Notes under the pieces: model-generated
The model's database searches: none
What the model saw: only the letters and a program-made list of their open reading frames with translations
Told to the model about the DNA's origin: nothing
Position numbers and translations under genes: made by a program
In this document: piece after piece, positions 24,877 through 35,045 of the stretch
How positions within the stretch are numbered: the first letter of the stretch is position 1
How the letters are laid out: every line of letters begins with the position of its first letter
Source of the DNA: Sediminibacterium sp. Gen4
GTDB lineage: Bacteria; Bacteroidota; Bacteroidia; Chitinophagales; Chitinophagaceae
Length of the DNA: 64,000 nt
Reading direction: 5' to 3'
Assembly: GCA_013391385.1 (NCBI GenBank)
Contig: JACBFI010000002.1
Span: forward strand, 62,001 to 126,000

Positions 24877-27843
24877 ATGAGAAAATTCCTATCACTCTTG
24901 GGAGTTCTGATGCTATTTATAGCAACAGCTTCCGCTCAAAACAAAACTGTTACCGGTAAGGTAACTGAAGCCAATGGTACCCCTTTATCAGGAGCCACCA
25001 TCAAGGCAAATGGAAGAGCTGTTGGTGCTACTAATGCATCAGGCGACTTTACCATCAGCGTACCAAACGCTACTACATCTATTGTCGTTTCATCGATTGG
25101 ATTTAATGACCGCACTGTTACCTTAACGGGTAGTGCATTAACCATTGCATTAACTGCTGCAGATGCCAATAGTGTATCTGAAGTAGTAGTAACCGGTTAT
25201 ACCAGTATTCAACGTAAGAAATTCTCTGGTGCAATTGCTACTGCTCCTCCTGAGGAAATCAGAAAGCAGCCTTTCGGCTCTTTCGATCAGGCTTTACAAG
25301 GACAGGCTGCTGGGGTATCAGTTGTTGCTAACTCTGGTCAGCCAGGTGCATTTGCACAAGTTCGTATCCGTGGTAATGGTTCTATCAGTGGTGGTAACGT
25401 TCCTTTGTATATCATGGACGGTATCGAAATCTCTGCTGCTGACTTTTCCAGCATCAACCAGGGTGATTTCGAACGCGTAGAGTTATTGAAAGATGCGGTT
25501 GCTACAGCCATGTATGGTTCTCGTGGTGCGAATGGTGTAATCGTAATTACTACTCGTCGCGGTCGCGCAGGTACCCTGCAACTGAACTATGATGCTCAGG
25601 TTGGTTGGAGTACTTTACCGGAAGACAGACTGGTGATGATGAACAGTGATCAGAAAATCACTTATGAATTACAGCGTGGTAACCCTTATGGTTGGACTCC
25701 TGCTGAAGCTGATAGCTTACGTAAAGTAAACTTTAGCTGGAAAGATGCATTGTTCCAAACAGGTATGACTCATCAGCATCAAATCAGTGCTAGTGGTGGT
25801 AATGCAAATAGCAAATTCTTTGCATCACTTTCTTATATGGATCAAGAAGGTATCGTTAGAACCACTGGTTTGAAGCGTTACACTGCTCGTATCAACGTAG
25901 ACAACACCGTTAAGAACTGGCGTTTTGGTGTAAACCTACAAGCTGGTTTCTCTAAACTGAAGCAAACAGGAGAAGGGAATACTTTCTTGAACTCTCCGTT
26001 GAATGCTGTTCGTTGGTCTAACCCTTACGAGCGTGATAGAGATCCTAGAACGGGTGAATTCCAGCAGTTTGGTGGTCCTGGCTACCTGATCTCTGGTCAA
26101 CCAAACGGTGCTATGGAATTATTCTTGGATTATAATAATGCAATTCAGTTAAAAACTGTTGCTACTTCTTATTTAGAATTCCATTTCCCATTCCTGAAAG
26201 GCTTATCAGCCAGAACCAACTGGGGTATTGATTATACCAACAATGAAACTACTTCCTTCAATGATCCACGCACCGCAGGTGCTCAGGCCCGTCAAGGTGC
26301 TTTGAGCAGAAACACTTCTTGGAATTTCCGTTATACCGGAACTACTTCATTGAACTATAAGCAAAACTTTGGTAAGCATGAAGTAGAAGGTGGCTTGTTC
26401 ACAGAGGTTGTTAAAAACGATTCTAGAAACTTTGGCTTTACCGGTTATGGATTTACCAATGGTTTCAATAACGAAGCAGGTTTAACACAAGGTAGTACTG
26501 CAAATGCCAACTTCATTCCGGCCATTGGTGGTGGTGGTACCAGAAACGGTATCCTCTCTTACTTTGGTATTTTCAACTATGGTTATGATAGTAAATATTA
26601 TGTAACCTTCGTAGGCCGTCGTGATGGTTCCTCTCGTTTTGGTGTGAACAATCGCTTCGCCAACTTTGGATCAGTAGGTGTTACATGGGTAGCTTCTTCT
26701 GAGAAATTCATGGAGAATAGCAAATTCTTTGATGACCTCCGTATTCGTGCAAGTATCGGTACTACGGGTAATAACCTAACTCAAGCAGGTGACTTCCCGA
26801 TTCCTATCCTAGGTCGTTCAACTTATGCAGGTATTAGTGGCTGGTCTCCAGGATCTCCGGGTAACTTAGATTACCGTTGGGAAACTAACCGTACTATCAA
26901 CTTTGGTATCGACTTCGCTATTCTGAAAAGAAGATTAAGCGGTACAATTGAATTATATGATAGAAAAACTATGGATCTATTCTATGCATTGCCTATTGAT
27001 CCTTCTATCAGTGGTTTTGGTAGCATTCCAAGTAACTTTGGTAGCCTCCGTAACCGCGGTATAGAGTTTTCACTAAGAGGTGATGTAATCAAAACAAAAG
27101 ATTTCAACTGGAGCATCTCTGCAAACATTACATATAACCAAAACAGAATTCTGGACCTGCCACAAGACTCTGTAATCAGTGGTCTTACTATCCTGAAAGA
27201 AGGAAAACCATTGAATACTTTGTTCCTGGTTCCTTTTGCCGGTGTAAACCCTGCTAATGGTAATGCACAATATCAGAAAAGAGATAAATCTATTACCATG
27301 GTTTATACTCCTGCAGATAAAGTATATCAGGGAACATCTGATGCTCCATGGTTCGGTGGTATCACTTCTTCTTGGTCTTACAAAGGTTTCGACCTGAGTG
27401 CTCAGTTGAACTTCTTCTTGAACCGCGTTCAATACAATAATGATAAAAACAACGTAACCAACCCTACTTATTTCTTTGATAATATGTGGGTTGAGTTGTT
27501 AAAAGAGTGGAGAAATCCTGGTGATATTACCAATATCCCAAGACCATCTTCAGGAACCTTGGGTGGTACTGCTCCAGCAAATCCATACCAGTCTCAAACT
27601 ACTTTCTTCTTAGAAGATGCAAGTTTTTGGAGATTGCGTAACGTGACTTTGGGATATACTTTCCCTGCAAGCATGCTGGCTAAAACCGGTATCCGCTCTG
27701 CGAGAGTATTTATACAAGGTCAGAACTGGTGGACTGGTACGAAGTACCAAAGCTTCGATCCTGAAGCAACAGGTAGTTCTCTGGTGGGTGCACAATACCC
27801 AGCACTGGTACAAACAACCATTGGTCTAAACGTTGGATTCTAA
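24877..27843 (+). CDS. SusC/RagA-family TonB-dependent outer-membrane transporter
   Basis: 988 residues. Signal peptide 1-20. A CarboxypepD_reg-like domain (about 24-95, VTGKVTEANGTPLSGATIKANG) precedes the TonB-box-like VSEVVVTGYTS. The plug domain is about 110-230 with the SusC hallmark VRIRGNGSISGGNVPLYIMDG and SRGANGVIVITTRRG. The barrel runs to a C-terminal strand ending in GLNVGF. It imports nutrients, usually glycans, across the outer membrane with the adjacent SusD, 11 bases downstream. No glycoside hydrolase is next to the pair, so the substrate is open. No anti-sigma/sigma pair is adjacent. Confidence 0.95.
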   Translation: MRKFLSLLGVLMLFIATASAQNKTVTGKVTEANGTPLSGATIKANGRAVGATNASGDFTISVPNATTSIVVSSIGFNDRTVTLTGSALTIALTAADANSVSEVVVTGYTSIQRKKFSGAIATAPPEEIRKQPFGSFDQALQGQAAGVSVVANSGQPGAFAQVRIRGNGSISGGNVPLYIMDGIEISAADFSSINQGDFERVELLKDAVATAMYGSRGANGVIVITTRRGRAGTLQLNYDAQVGWSTLPEDRLVMMNSDQKITYELQRGNPYGWTPAEADSLRKVNFSWKDALFQTGMTHQHQISASGGNANSKFFASLSYMDQEGIVRTTGLKRYTARINVDNTVKNWRFGVNLQAGFSKLKQTGEGNTFLNSPLNAVRWSNPYERDRDPRTGEFQQFGGPGYLISGQPNGAMELFLDYNNAIQLKTVATSYLEFHFPFLKGLSARTNWGIDYTNNETTSFNDPRTAGAQARQGALSRNTSWNFRYTGTTSLNYKQNFGKHEVEGGLFTEVVKNDSRNFGFTGYGFTNGFNNEAGLTQGSTANANFIPAIGGGGTRNGILSYFGIFNYGYDSKYYVTFVGRRDGSSRFGVNNRFANFGSVGVTWVASSEKFMENSKFFDDLRIRASIGTTGNNLTQAGDFPIPILGRSTYAGISGWSPGSPGNLDYRWETNRTINFGIDFAILKRRLSGTIELYDRKTMDLFYALPIDPSISGFGSIPSNFGSLRNRGIEFSLRGDVIKTKDFNWSISANITYNQNRILDLPQDSVISGLTILKEGKPLNTLFLVPFAGVNPANGNAQYQKRDKSITMVYTPADKVYQGTSDAPWFGGITSSWSYKGFDLSAQLNFFLNRVQYNNDKNNVTNPTYFFDNMWVELLKEWRNPGDITNIPRPSSGTLGGTAPANPYQSQTTFFLEDASFWRLRNVTLGYTFPASMLAKTGIRSARVFIQGQNWWTGTKYQSFDPEATGSSLVGAQYPALVQTTIGLNVGF

Positions 27844-27854
27844 TCACCCTTAAA

Positions 27855-29372
27855 ATGCAAATCATGTATAGTAAAATCATAAAAAATACAATCGTCGCCT
27901 TTGCAGCATTTACATTGGTGCAAGGGTGTTCAAAAAAGGAAGTCATTGAACTGACTCCCGAATTCTCTCTAGATGCCTTAAATAATCCTTCCAGCATGAG
28001 ACAAGTAGAGGAAGTATTATTAGGTGCTTATGGAAGCTTAAGAGCTGCTGATTATTATGGATCTGGTAGTGGTACAGGTGCCGGCTGGGCATTGATGCCT
28101 GATGTATTGAGTGATAACTTGTACGAAGTAACAACTGAAACCTTGGCTAACTCAAGAGCAATGGCAGACTGGATTTACAATTCTAATACCGGTCAAATTG
28201 CAGGTTTATATTCTGCACCTTATAGTACTATTGCGCATGCGAATATCATCCTGAGAGATATTGATAAATTTACCAATGCTACTAATCAGGGACAAGCTAA
28301 CAGAATCAAAGGACAGGCTTTTGCACTTCGTGCATTGGCTCATTTTGATCTGTTCCGCTATTTCGCTACCAACTATGACAGAAACAGCACTACCCTTTTG
28401 GCCATGCCATATACTAAGGAGTTCACTGTTTCTACTTCATTGAAACCATCTCGTAGCAATAACAAAGATTACTACGATAATATTTTCGCTGATCTTACAC
28501 AAGCTATTACTTTGTTGGGTAATGTTGACCAACAGCCCAATCCTGCTACTGGTTTAGTAAGACCCTATATTGATCGTAACGCCGCATACGCATTACAGGC
28601 ACGTGTGAACTTGTATGCGGGTAACTGGGCTGATGCTGCTACTGCTGCTACCAATGCACTGAATGGTCGCCCATTGGCTACTACACAGTCTGCATTTACT
28701 GGTATGTATAAGCAGACCGACAGAGGTGAATTGATTTGGAATGTTCAGTTTGAAGCTGGTCAATCAAGTCCTTCATTCTTAGTATTCTTTGCTACATCCA
28801 ACCGTAGTTATTTTAGACCAGCACCAGAAATCGCTACAGCTGCAGGCACTAGTGGCTTGATTCAAAGTAATGACTTACGTTACCAGGCTTATTTCACAAA
28901 TGTTCCTGCCGCAGGTACTACCACTCCTAATTTGGCTGTAACCAAGTACAGAGGAAAAAACACTTTGGTGGATGGTAATGCAAACTTCCCTGTATTCCGT
29001 AGCGGGGAAATGGTTCTTATTCGCGCTGAAGCCAATGCCCGTTTAGGCGGTGCTAATGAAGTTACAGCATTGGCTGATCTGAATAACCTCCGTGCTGCAC
29101 GTATCAGTGGGTATACGCCTGAAGTATTAACAGGCACGGCATTGATCAACGCAATTGCTGATGAAAGAAGAAGAGAAATGTTTGGCGAAGGTCATCGTTT
29201 CTTTGACTTGAAGCGTACTACCCGTCAGATCACACGTGGTTCTGTTTGCGGTACTTCTATTTCAGCTGCTGGTCAGTGTACACTGGCTCCAACAGCAAGA
29301 GAGTGGGCAATGCCTATTCCTGAAACAGTTCGTAACGCAAATCCGAACATTGCTCAGAATCCTGGTTATTAA
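27855..29372 (+). CDS. SusD/RagB-family nutrient-binding lipoprotein
   Basis: 505 residues from ATG 27855 (ATG 27864 is an equally good start). Signal peptide with lipobox VQGC (Cys25). TPR-like helices (RIKGQAFALRALAHFDLFRYFA; YALQARVNLYAGNWADAATAATNAL) and the C-terminal SusD block ADERRREMFGEGHRFFDLKRT ... PIPETVRNANPNIAQNPGY are diagnostic. It caps the SusC transporter and binds the substrate at the surface. Terminator at 29395-29428. Confidence 0.95.
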   Translation: MQIMYSKIIKNTIVAFAAFTLVQGCSKKEVIELTPEFSLDALNNPSSMRQVEEVLLGAYGSLRAADYYGSGSGTGAGWALMPDVLSDNLYEVTTETLANSRAMADWIYNSNTGQIAGLYSAPYSTIAHANIILRDIDKFTNATNQGQANRIKGQAFALRALAHFDLFRYFATNYDRNSTTLLAMPYTKEFTVSTSLKPSRSNNKDYYDNIFADLTQAITLLGNVDQQPNPATGLVRPYIDRNAAYALQARVNLYAGNWADAATAATNALNGRPLATTQSAFTGMYKQTDRGELIWNVQFEAGQSSPSFLVFFATSNRSYFRPAPEIATAAGTSGLIQSNDLRYQAYFTNVPAAGTTTPNLAVTKYRGKNTLVDGNANFPVFRSGEMVLIRAEANARLGGANEVTALADLNNLRAARISGYTPEVLTGTALINAIADERRREMFGEGHRFFDLKRTTRQITRGSVCGTSISAAGQCTLAPTAREWAMPIPETVRNANPNIAQNPGY

Positions 29373-29394
29373 TTTTAATACCCTGATCATAAAA

Positions 29395-29428
29395 GAAACC
29401 CCTTTCAAAATGAAAGGGGTTTCTTTTT
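29395..29428 (+). terminator. Intrinsic terminator of the SusC/SusD operon
   Basis: 13-bp perfect stem (29395-29407 with 29411-29423, GAAACCCC / GGGGTTTC), three-base loop, then TTTTTAT. Confidence 0.9.
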
Positions 29429-29448
29429 ATAATACATCCTTAAAATAA

Positions 29449-30612
29449 TCATCTTATTTTTTCCCAAAGCCTAAATGATTTACCCGACAAATATTGCCAA
29501 GTACCTACTATCATCGCCAGATTCGCCCACACAAAATAAAATGGTAAATAAAAGAAACGTGGAATGAATTTTAATTTGATCAATATCCCTCCCAGCAAAG
29601 CCCATACATAAAATACTAAACACAAAAACAGCGATTTCAATAACGGAATCTCCATACCATCCGTATCTATTAATGCAAGAATAAATGGCATGAACACCAC
29701 TAAATAGGGAACTACGATCCAACGTAATAACTTTCGATTCATGAATTGTAATATAGGAATCGGTCTTTTGACAAAAAGTATCCACCAATGAATCATCTTT
29801 AGTATTTGTATACTACCGGCAGCAATGCGAATCTTTCTCTTCCATTCCTTAGATATAGAAAAGGAATAAGCCTCCACCCCATAGGCTTTTTCTTCATAAG
29901 CAATACGATATCCTTGATCGATTACTTGCAAACTCATGTAGAGATCATCGCAAATAATACCTTCCGGCATTGGCTTTACCAATTCCGTTCTAAGCGCAAA
30001 CAATTCACCTACTGCTCCGGTAACAGAGTGAATGGATGCATCTGATTTTCGAATGATGGATTCATATTTCCAATACAATCCTTCCACTGCTACTGCACCC
30101 TTCTCTTTACCATCTGATACTTTTTTCTCACCCGCCACAGCTCCCACCAAAGGATCCTTAAAATGAATGACGAGAGGATGCAACGCATCTCTATTCAACA
30201 ATATATTAGCATCCGTAAATATTACAATACCCGGTAGTACAGCAGGAAGCACGCGATTGATGGCAGCGGCTTTTCCATGACGGTCGGGTTGATGCAATAA
30301 TTGTACTTCCGGGTAATGAGCTACCAACTTTTCGGAACCATCTGTTGATCCATCAGCAACCACCCATATACATTTCTTTTCTTTTGGATATTCCAGTGAT
30401 AAGGTGTTTTTGATCTTTGCTTCCAGATAATTCAACTCATTATAAGCCGCAATAATGATGGTTACCGTCGGTAAATCCTGTGAATCATCGATTTTTTTTA
30501 CCGCCCGTTTATGAAATGGTTTTACCACTTGTGCAAACAGAAAAATCAATAAGGGATAGCCTATATAAGTATAAGCGATAATCCCAAATGATATGTAAAA
30601 AACAGTTGCCAT
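29449..30612 (-). CDS. Membrane-bound family 2 glycosyltransferase
   Basis: 387 residues. An N-terminal helix (5-27) comes first, then the GT2 domain with TIIIAAYNELNYLEAKI, VVADGSTDGSE and FTDANILLNR (donor-binding Asp residues), CDDLYMSLQ (catalytic Asp region) and KRKIRIAAGS (QxxRW-like site). About 4 helices follow (290-375). This is the layout of processive polysaccharide synthases of the hyaluronan/cellulose type, or of single-sugar transferases. It is 2 bases downstream of the FkbM methyltransferase and next to a sugar-transferase operon, which suggests extracellular polysaccharide synthesis. Confidence 0.9.
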   Translation of the reverse strand: MATVFYISFGIIAYTYIGYPLLIFLFAQVVKPFHKRAVKKIDDSQDLPTVTIIIAAYNELNYLEAKIKNTLSLEYPKEKKCIWVVADGSTDGSEKLVAHYPEVQLLHQPDRHGKAAAINRVLPAVLPGIVIFTDANILLNRDALHPLVIHFKDPLVGAVAGEKKVSDGKEKGAVAVEGLYWKYESIIRKSDASIHSVTGAVGELFALRTELVKPMPEGIICDDLYMSLQVIDQGYRIAYEEKAYGVEAYSFSISKEWKRKIRIAAGSIQILKMIHWWILFVKRPIPILQFMNRKLLRWIVVPYLVVFMPFILALIDTDGMEIPLLKSLFLCLVFYVWALLGGILIKLKFIPRFFYLPFYFVWANLAMIVGTWQYLSGKSFRLWEKIR

Positions 30613-30614
30613 CG

Positions 30615-31427
30615 TTATGCTAATGGTGGTAGAAATATATAATCTATAACATCTTCACCTTGATAAGAAACCAGTTGCCCTTGTATATTGACATACATCA
30701 CACGATACCCCAATAATGTTAGTAAATGCAAACATTGTTGCTTTTTAAGGTCATTCCACAATTCAGCCATAATAATCGGTTGATACTTTTGAATGGTTTG
30801 TAATCCGCCTTGAAGCACTTCCCATTCATGATTTTCAACATCAATTTTTATACCTATTACAACTTCTTTGGGATATTGTTCCATCAACTGATCTAGTGTT
30901 ATTGCATGTACTTGATGCAACTCCCCTGCACTATCTTTTTGCATTTCCAATGAGGCCAGTCCATGTTGCAGCATCCCCTCTTCCATTGGAACTTTCATTT
31001 CCACCCATCCATCTTTATCACTGATTGCCTTTTCAACAATTTCAATATTGATGAGTTGTTTATACTTCAAAAACCGATTGATGACAGTTACATGTAATGG
31101 TATAGGCTCTATAGCTACAATTTTCCAAGAACTGTTTTTTTGAGCCAAATAAGCAGACATGACTCCCAAATTTGCTCCAATATCCAAAACAAGTCCACGA
31201 TCCGGTAGCAGATGAGAGAATGCTCGAAAAGTACTTTCATAATGCTTACCCCGCATCCTTGTTAAATTGATATGAGCCATGAATAAAAGCCAGTTTTCCC
31301 TTCCCAATATTAGCTGGCCGGCCCTGAACAATACCCTCTTTATATGCCTATTTGTAAGCATCAACAATATTAAGTAAGATTTTAGGAGTTTAACCCGCCA
31401 ATACCGGTCTATTTGAAGAATATCCAC
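30615..31427 (-). CDS. FkbM-family methyltransferase
   Basis: 270 residues. SAM-binding Rossmann motifs: LVLDIGANLGVMSAYLA (motif I), IVAIEPIPLH (motif II) and the FkbM-specific IGIKIDVENHEWEVLQGGLQTI. Members O-methylate sugars in surface polysaccharides or natural products. It probably forms an operon with the downstream glycosyltransferase (2-base gap). The first ~60 residues are basic and hydrophobic, so a later start is possible. Confidence 0.88.
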   Translation of the reverse strand: MDILQIDRYWRVKLLKSYLILLMLTNRHIKRVLFRAGQLILGRENWLLFMAHINLTRMRGKHYESTFRAFSHLLPDRGLVLDIGANLGVMSAYLAQKNSSWKIVAIEPIPLHVTVINRFLKYKQLINIEIVEKAISDKDGWVEMKVPMEEGMLQHGLASLEMQKDSAGELHQVHAITLDQLMEQYPKEVVIGIKIDVENHEWEVLQGGLQTIQKYQPIIMAELWNDLKKQQCLHLLTLLGYRVMYVNIQGQLVSYQGEDVIDYIFLPPLA

Positions 31428-31495
31428 ATAAAGCAGCGACTACTACTTCGGGGGCAGTCTTTATTTATCTTTACTCACTAAACTTAACTTTTGCT

Positions 31496-32470
31496 ATGCT
31501 TAAAGTAGGCGTATTTGGTGTTGGTCATCTGGGCAAATTTCACCTGAATAACTGGAAAGAAATCAAAGATGTAAAACTCGTTGGTTTCTTTGATCCGAAC
31601 AATGACAATGCAAAAATTGCTGTAGAAGAATATGGACTGAAAAGATTTTCCGATGAAGAAAAACTCATTGATGCCTGTGATGCCATAGATGTAGTAACGC
31701 CTACCGACCACCATTTTGCAATTTGTATGATGGCCATCAGAAAAGGCAAACATGTCTTTGTTGAGAAACCTTTGGCACATACTATTCAAGAAGGTCGGGA
31801 TCTTGTGAATATGGTTCATGAAGCCAATGTGAAATTACAAGTTGGACATGTAGAAAGATTTAATCCTGCTTATCTCGCTATTCAACAGCATCCATTGAAT
31901 CCGATGTTCATAGAAGTACATCGTTTGGCTCAATTTAATCCGCGAGGTACGGAAGTGAGTGTGATATTGGATTTAATGATCCACGATATTGATATCATCC
32001 TCAGTCTAGTAAAAAGTGATGTCAAACAAATTTCGGCCAGTGGCGTTGCTGTAATGACTGAAACTCCTGATATCGCGAATGTGCGTATAGAGTTTCATAA
32101 TGGTTGTGTGGCGAATCTTACCAGTAGCCGAATCAGTATGAAGAAAATGCGTAAAATGCGTTTATTTCAGAAAGATGCGTACATAGGTATCGACTTCCTC
32201 GAAAAGAAAACAGAAATCATAAAACTGAAGCAGCCTGATGATCAACATGTATTTTCTTTTGATATCGATACACAACAGGGTAAGAAAACCATTGCTATAG
32301 CTAGTCCAAACGTACCGCAAGCCAATGCCATCAAACTGGAATTGGAGTCCTTTACAGATGCGATATTGAACAATAAACCTACTGTTGTTAGCGAAATTGA
32401 TGGCTTCCTTGCTATGGAAGTAGCCCATCAAATACTGGATAAAATTAATAATACCAGTATTCTGGTTTAG
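31496..32470 (+). CDS. Gfo/Idh/MocA-family NAD(P)-dependent sugar dehydrogenase
   Basis: 324 residues. Rossmann start VGVFGVGHLGKFHLNNW (4-20), the family signature EKPLAHTIQEG (catalytic Lys region, about 91-101), then VGHVERFNPA and the C-terminal Gfo/Idh/MocA fold. These enzymes oxidise or epimerise nucleotide sugars; VGHVERFNP is typical of WlbA-like members acting on UDP-sugar acids. It is 3 bases upstream of the sugar transferase gene, so a role in surface polysaccharide precursor synthesis is likely. Confidence 0.9.
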   Translation: MLKVGVFGVGHLGKFHLNNWKEIKDVKLVGFFDPNNDNAKIAVEEYGLKRFSDEEKLIDACDAIDVVTPTDHHFAICMMAIRKGKHVFVEKPLAHTIQEGRDLVNMVHEANVKLQVGHVERFNPAYLAIQQHPLNPMFIEVHRLAQFNPRGTEVSVILDLMIHDIDIILSLVKSDVKQISASGVAVMTETPDIANVRIEFHNGCVANLTSSRISMKKMRKMRLFQKDAYIGIDFLEKKTEIIKLKQPDDQHVFSFDIDTQQGKKTIAIASPNVPQANAIKLELESFTDAILNNKPTVVSEIDGFLAMEVAHQILDKINNTSILV

Positions 32471-32473
32471 AAC

Positions 32474-33865
32474 ATGTATAGCCGCAATAACAAAATAGCC
32501 TGGTGGTATATTCTCTCCGACTACTTGTTTGCAGCTTTGAGTACCTATATTTTTAGTATTGCTGTTTCAAATGATATCTTAATCGCTTCTTTTGAAATAG
32601 AAAACCACTGGTCGTATACAACAATTATCATCCCATTTTTCTGGCTATTGTTTTTTGCATTTGTAGGGAGCTATCAGCAATCATTGTACGAAAAATCTAG
32701 ACTGAATGAAATGACGGCAACATTCATTCATGTACTATTGGGGGCTCTTATAATATGTATCATCACTTCTGTAGATACATCGGATTTCTTTACCTATTTC
32801 CTATCCTACTTTGCTATTAGCTTTTTATTATTTTTCACCGGTAGACTTTTCATTCTTCATATTGTTAAAAGCGCAATTCTAAAAGGCAAAATCATTTTCA
32901 ACACGCTCATCATTGGTAACAACCAATACGCAGTTCAAGCCTATCGAGAGATTCAAAGAAATTATAGGTACTTAGGTATTCACGTTAGTGGTTATATTAC
33001 CACGGGTACTGATAAAGGGAATGGACTTAGTAAATGGTTACCGAATCTAGGTACGACTGCAAATCTTCAAGCCTTAATTAGAGAAAAACAGATCGACAAA
33101 GTGATTCTTGCGCTGGATAAAAATGAACAGACTGCTATTGACGATATCCTCTATCGATTATCAGATAGTGAAACTGATGTCAAACTAGTAGCAGATACTT
33201 TAGATATTCTTTCCGGATCCGTTAAAACCAATAATGTTTTTACCGCTTCATTGATTGATATTCGAACAAACCCATTAAGCCCCTGGCAGCAAAATGTAAA
33301 ACGATTAACAGACATTCTGATTTCGCTAACAGTCTTGATCTTTTTATCACCTCTGTATATATTCATTGCTATACGAACAGCATTATCTTCTGAAGGCACT
33401 GTCTTTTATGCACAGCCGAGAATTGGATATAAAGGAAAACCATTTCTGATTTATAAATTCCGAAGCATGGTAGCGGATGCTGAAAAACAAGGTCCGATGT
33501 TATCCAGTGATGATGATCCTCGTATTACAAAATGGGGAAAGTTTATGCGGAAATGGAGACTCGATGAATTACCACAGTTCTGGAATATTCTGAAAGGTGA
33601 TATGAGTTTGATTGGACCCAGACCTGAGCGTAAAGTCTACATTGATCAGATCAATATAAAAACTCCTTACTATCGCTATTTGTTACAAATGAAGCCCGGA
33701 CTCACTTCCTGGGGAATGGTACAGTTTGGTTATGCTTCGTCTGTTGAAGAAATGATTGAAAGAATGAAGTATGATCTGATTTATATTGAGAATGCTTCCC
33801 TCTTGCTTGATTTTAAAATCATGATACATACTTTGAGGATTATTCTTTCTGGGAAAGGAAAATAG
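32474..33865 (+). CDS. Undecaprenyl-phosphate sugar phosphotransferase (exopolysaccharide initiation)
   Basis: 463 residues. About 4 N-terminal helices (10-140), a central nucleotide-binding-like domain (about 145-265, FNTLIIGNNQYAVQAYREI), a re-entrant helix, and a C-terminal bacterial sugar transferase domain (from about 275: QPRIGYKGKPFLIYKFRSMVADAE, DELPQFWNILKGDMSLIGPRPER). It transfers the first sugar phosphate to lipid carrier, as WcaJ/WbaP do. It is last in the two-gene operon, which ends at the palindrome 33868-33906. Confidence 0.94.
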   Translation: MYSRNNKIAWWYILSDYLFAALSTYIFSIAVSNDILIASFEIENHWSYTTIIIPFFWLLFFAFVGSYQQSLYEKSRLNEMTATFIHVLLGALIICIITSVDTSDFFTYFLSYFAISFLLFFTGRLFILHIVKSAILKGKIIFNTLIIGNNQYAVQAYREIQRNYRYLGIHVSGYITTGTDKGNGLSKWLPNLGTTANLQALIREKQIDKVILALDKNEQTAIDDILYRLSDSETDVKLVADTLDILSGSVKTNNVFTASLIDIRTNPLSPWQQNVKRLTDILISLTVLIFLSPLYIFIAIRTALSSEGTVFYAQPRIGYKGKPFLIYKFRSMVADAEKQGPMLSSDDDPRITKWGKFMRKWRLDELPQFWNILKGDMSLIGPRPERKVYIDQINIKTPYYRYLLQMKPGLTSWGMVQFGYASSVEEMIERMKYDLIYIENASLLLDFKIMIHTLRIILSGKGK

Positions 33866-33867
33866 AT

Positions 33868-33906
33868 TGCCACTGTCCGAAGGACTCCTATGGACAGTGG
33901 CAATAA
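33868..33906. terminator. Shared terminator palindrome with the 19-nt motif, copy 3
   Basis: Perfect 13-bp stem (33868-33880 with 33894-33906) between the convergent sugar transferase and hisB genes. The centre, 33878-33896, is TCCGAAGGACTCCTATGGA, the motif also found at 6955 and 16603. There is only a weak T-run, so the terminator role is inferred from position. Confidence 0.65.
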
Positions 33907-33911
33907 TATTA

Positions 33912-35042
33912 TTATAAAACCCCCTTCGTAGAAGGTAAATGATTTGAAAACGGATCCCGCTTCACAGCCATACGAATGGCTTTAGCGAATGCTTTGAAAA
34001 TAGCTTCGATCTTATGATGCTCATTATCACCTGAGCAAGAAATGTTCAGATTACATTTAGCTGCATCACTAAAAGATTTGAAGAAGTGAAAAAACATTTC
34101 AGTTGGCATTTCTCCTACTTTTTCTCTTTTGAACTCAGCATCCCAAACAATCCAGTTTCTTCCTCCAAAATCAATCAACACTTTAGCTTCTGCCTCATCC
34201 ATGGGCATCGCAAATCCATAACGCTCCATACCCCGTTTATCGATCAGCGCTTTTGCAAAAGCTTCGCCTAAAGCAATACCGGTATCTTCAATGGTATGAT
34301 GTTCATCAATATGCAGGTCTCCACTAGTATGAATAGTCAGATCAATCTTTCCATGTCTGGCAATCTGATCCAACATGTGATCAAAAAAACCAAGACCGGT
34401 ATGGATTTCAGCACGTCCTGATCCATCCAGATTCAATGCTACACTAATTTTTGTTTCATTCGTATTGCGTTCATGATGCACAACACGCATTCCCAATTTC
34501 AGAAAAGTATAAATCTCCTGCCAGCTATCCGTTTCCAATGCAATCACAGGTCTTAATGCTTGCTCTTGCTCGGGTGTTAATTCATGCAAGGGTGATTTCA
34601 GATAAATGGCTTTACAGCCTAGATTTTTAGCCAGCTGAATATCGCTCCAACGATCTCCAATCACAAAAGATCTGGTTAAGTCAAATTGATCTGTATTGAA
34701 AAAATGTTGTAGTAAAGCAGTACCCGGTTTACGTGTGGGTTGATTGTCAGCGGCGAAAGTTCTATCAATGATCATCTCATCAAAAACAAACCCTTCTCCT
34801 TCCAATGTCCGTAACATGAGGTTATGATATGGGAAAAAAGTTGCTTCAGGATAACTATCCGTACCCAATCCGTCCTGATTGGTCACCATCACTTTGTAAT
34901 AGTCAAATGATGCAGCAATCTGCGACAACGCACTGATACTTCCCTTTACAAAAGAAGTTTTATCAATACTGTCGATTTGAAAATCAATCGGTGGTTCTTG
35001 CAGTACCACACCATCTCGATCTATAAATAATACCGGTCTCAT
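33912..35042 (-). CDS. hisB: Bifunctional histidinol-phosphatase / imidazoleglycerol-phosphate dehydratase
   Basis: 376 residues, fused form. The N-terminal HAD phosphatase (1-~165) has FIDRDG (6-11), VTNQDG (53-58) and GDRWSDIQLA (129-138). The C-terminal dehydratase (from ~192) has FDHMLDQIARH (220-230) and DEHHTIEDTGIALGE (246-260), whose His and Glu residues bind the metals. It performs the sixth and eighth steps of histidine synthesis. It is the last gene of the his cluster here, 3 bases after the cytochrome c gene. hisH, hisA, hisF and hisI are not in the window. Confidence 0.97.
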   Translation of the reverse strand: MRPVLFIDRDGVVLQEPPIDFQIDSIDKTSFVKGSISALSQIAASFDYYKVMVTNQDGLGTDSYPEATFFPYHNLMLRTLEGEGFVFDEMIIDRTFAADNQPTRKPGTALLQHFFNTDQFDLTRSFVIGDRWSDIQLAKNLGCKAIYLKSPLHELTPEQEQALRPVIALETDSWQEIYTFLKLGMRVVHHERNTNETKISVALNLDGSGRAEIHTGLGFFDHMLDQIARHGKIDLTIHTSGDLHIDEHHTIEDTGIALGEAFAKALIDKRGMERYGFAMPMDEAEAKVLIDFGGRNWIVWDAEFKREKVGEMPTEMFFHFFKSFSDAAKCNLNISCSGDNEHHKIEAIFKAFAKAIRMAVKRDPFSNHLPSTKGVL

Positions 35043-35045
35043 TGT

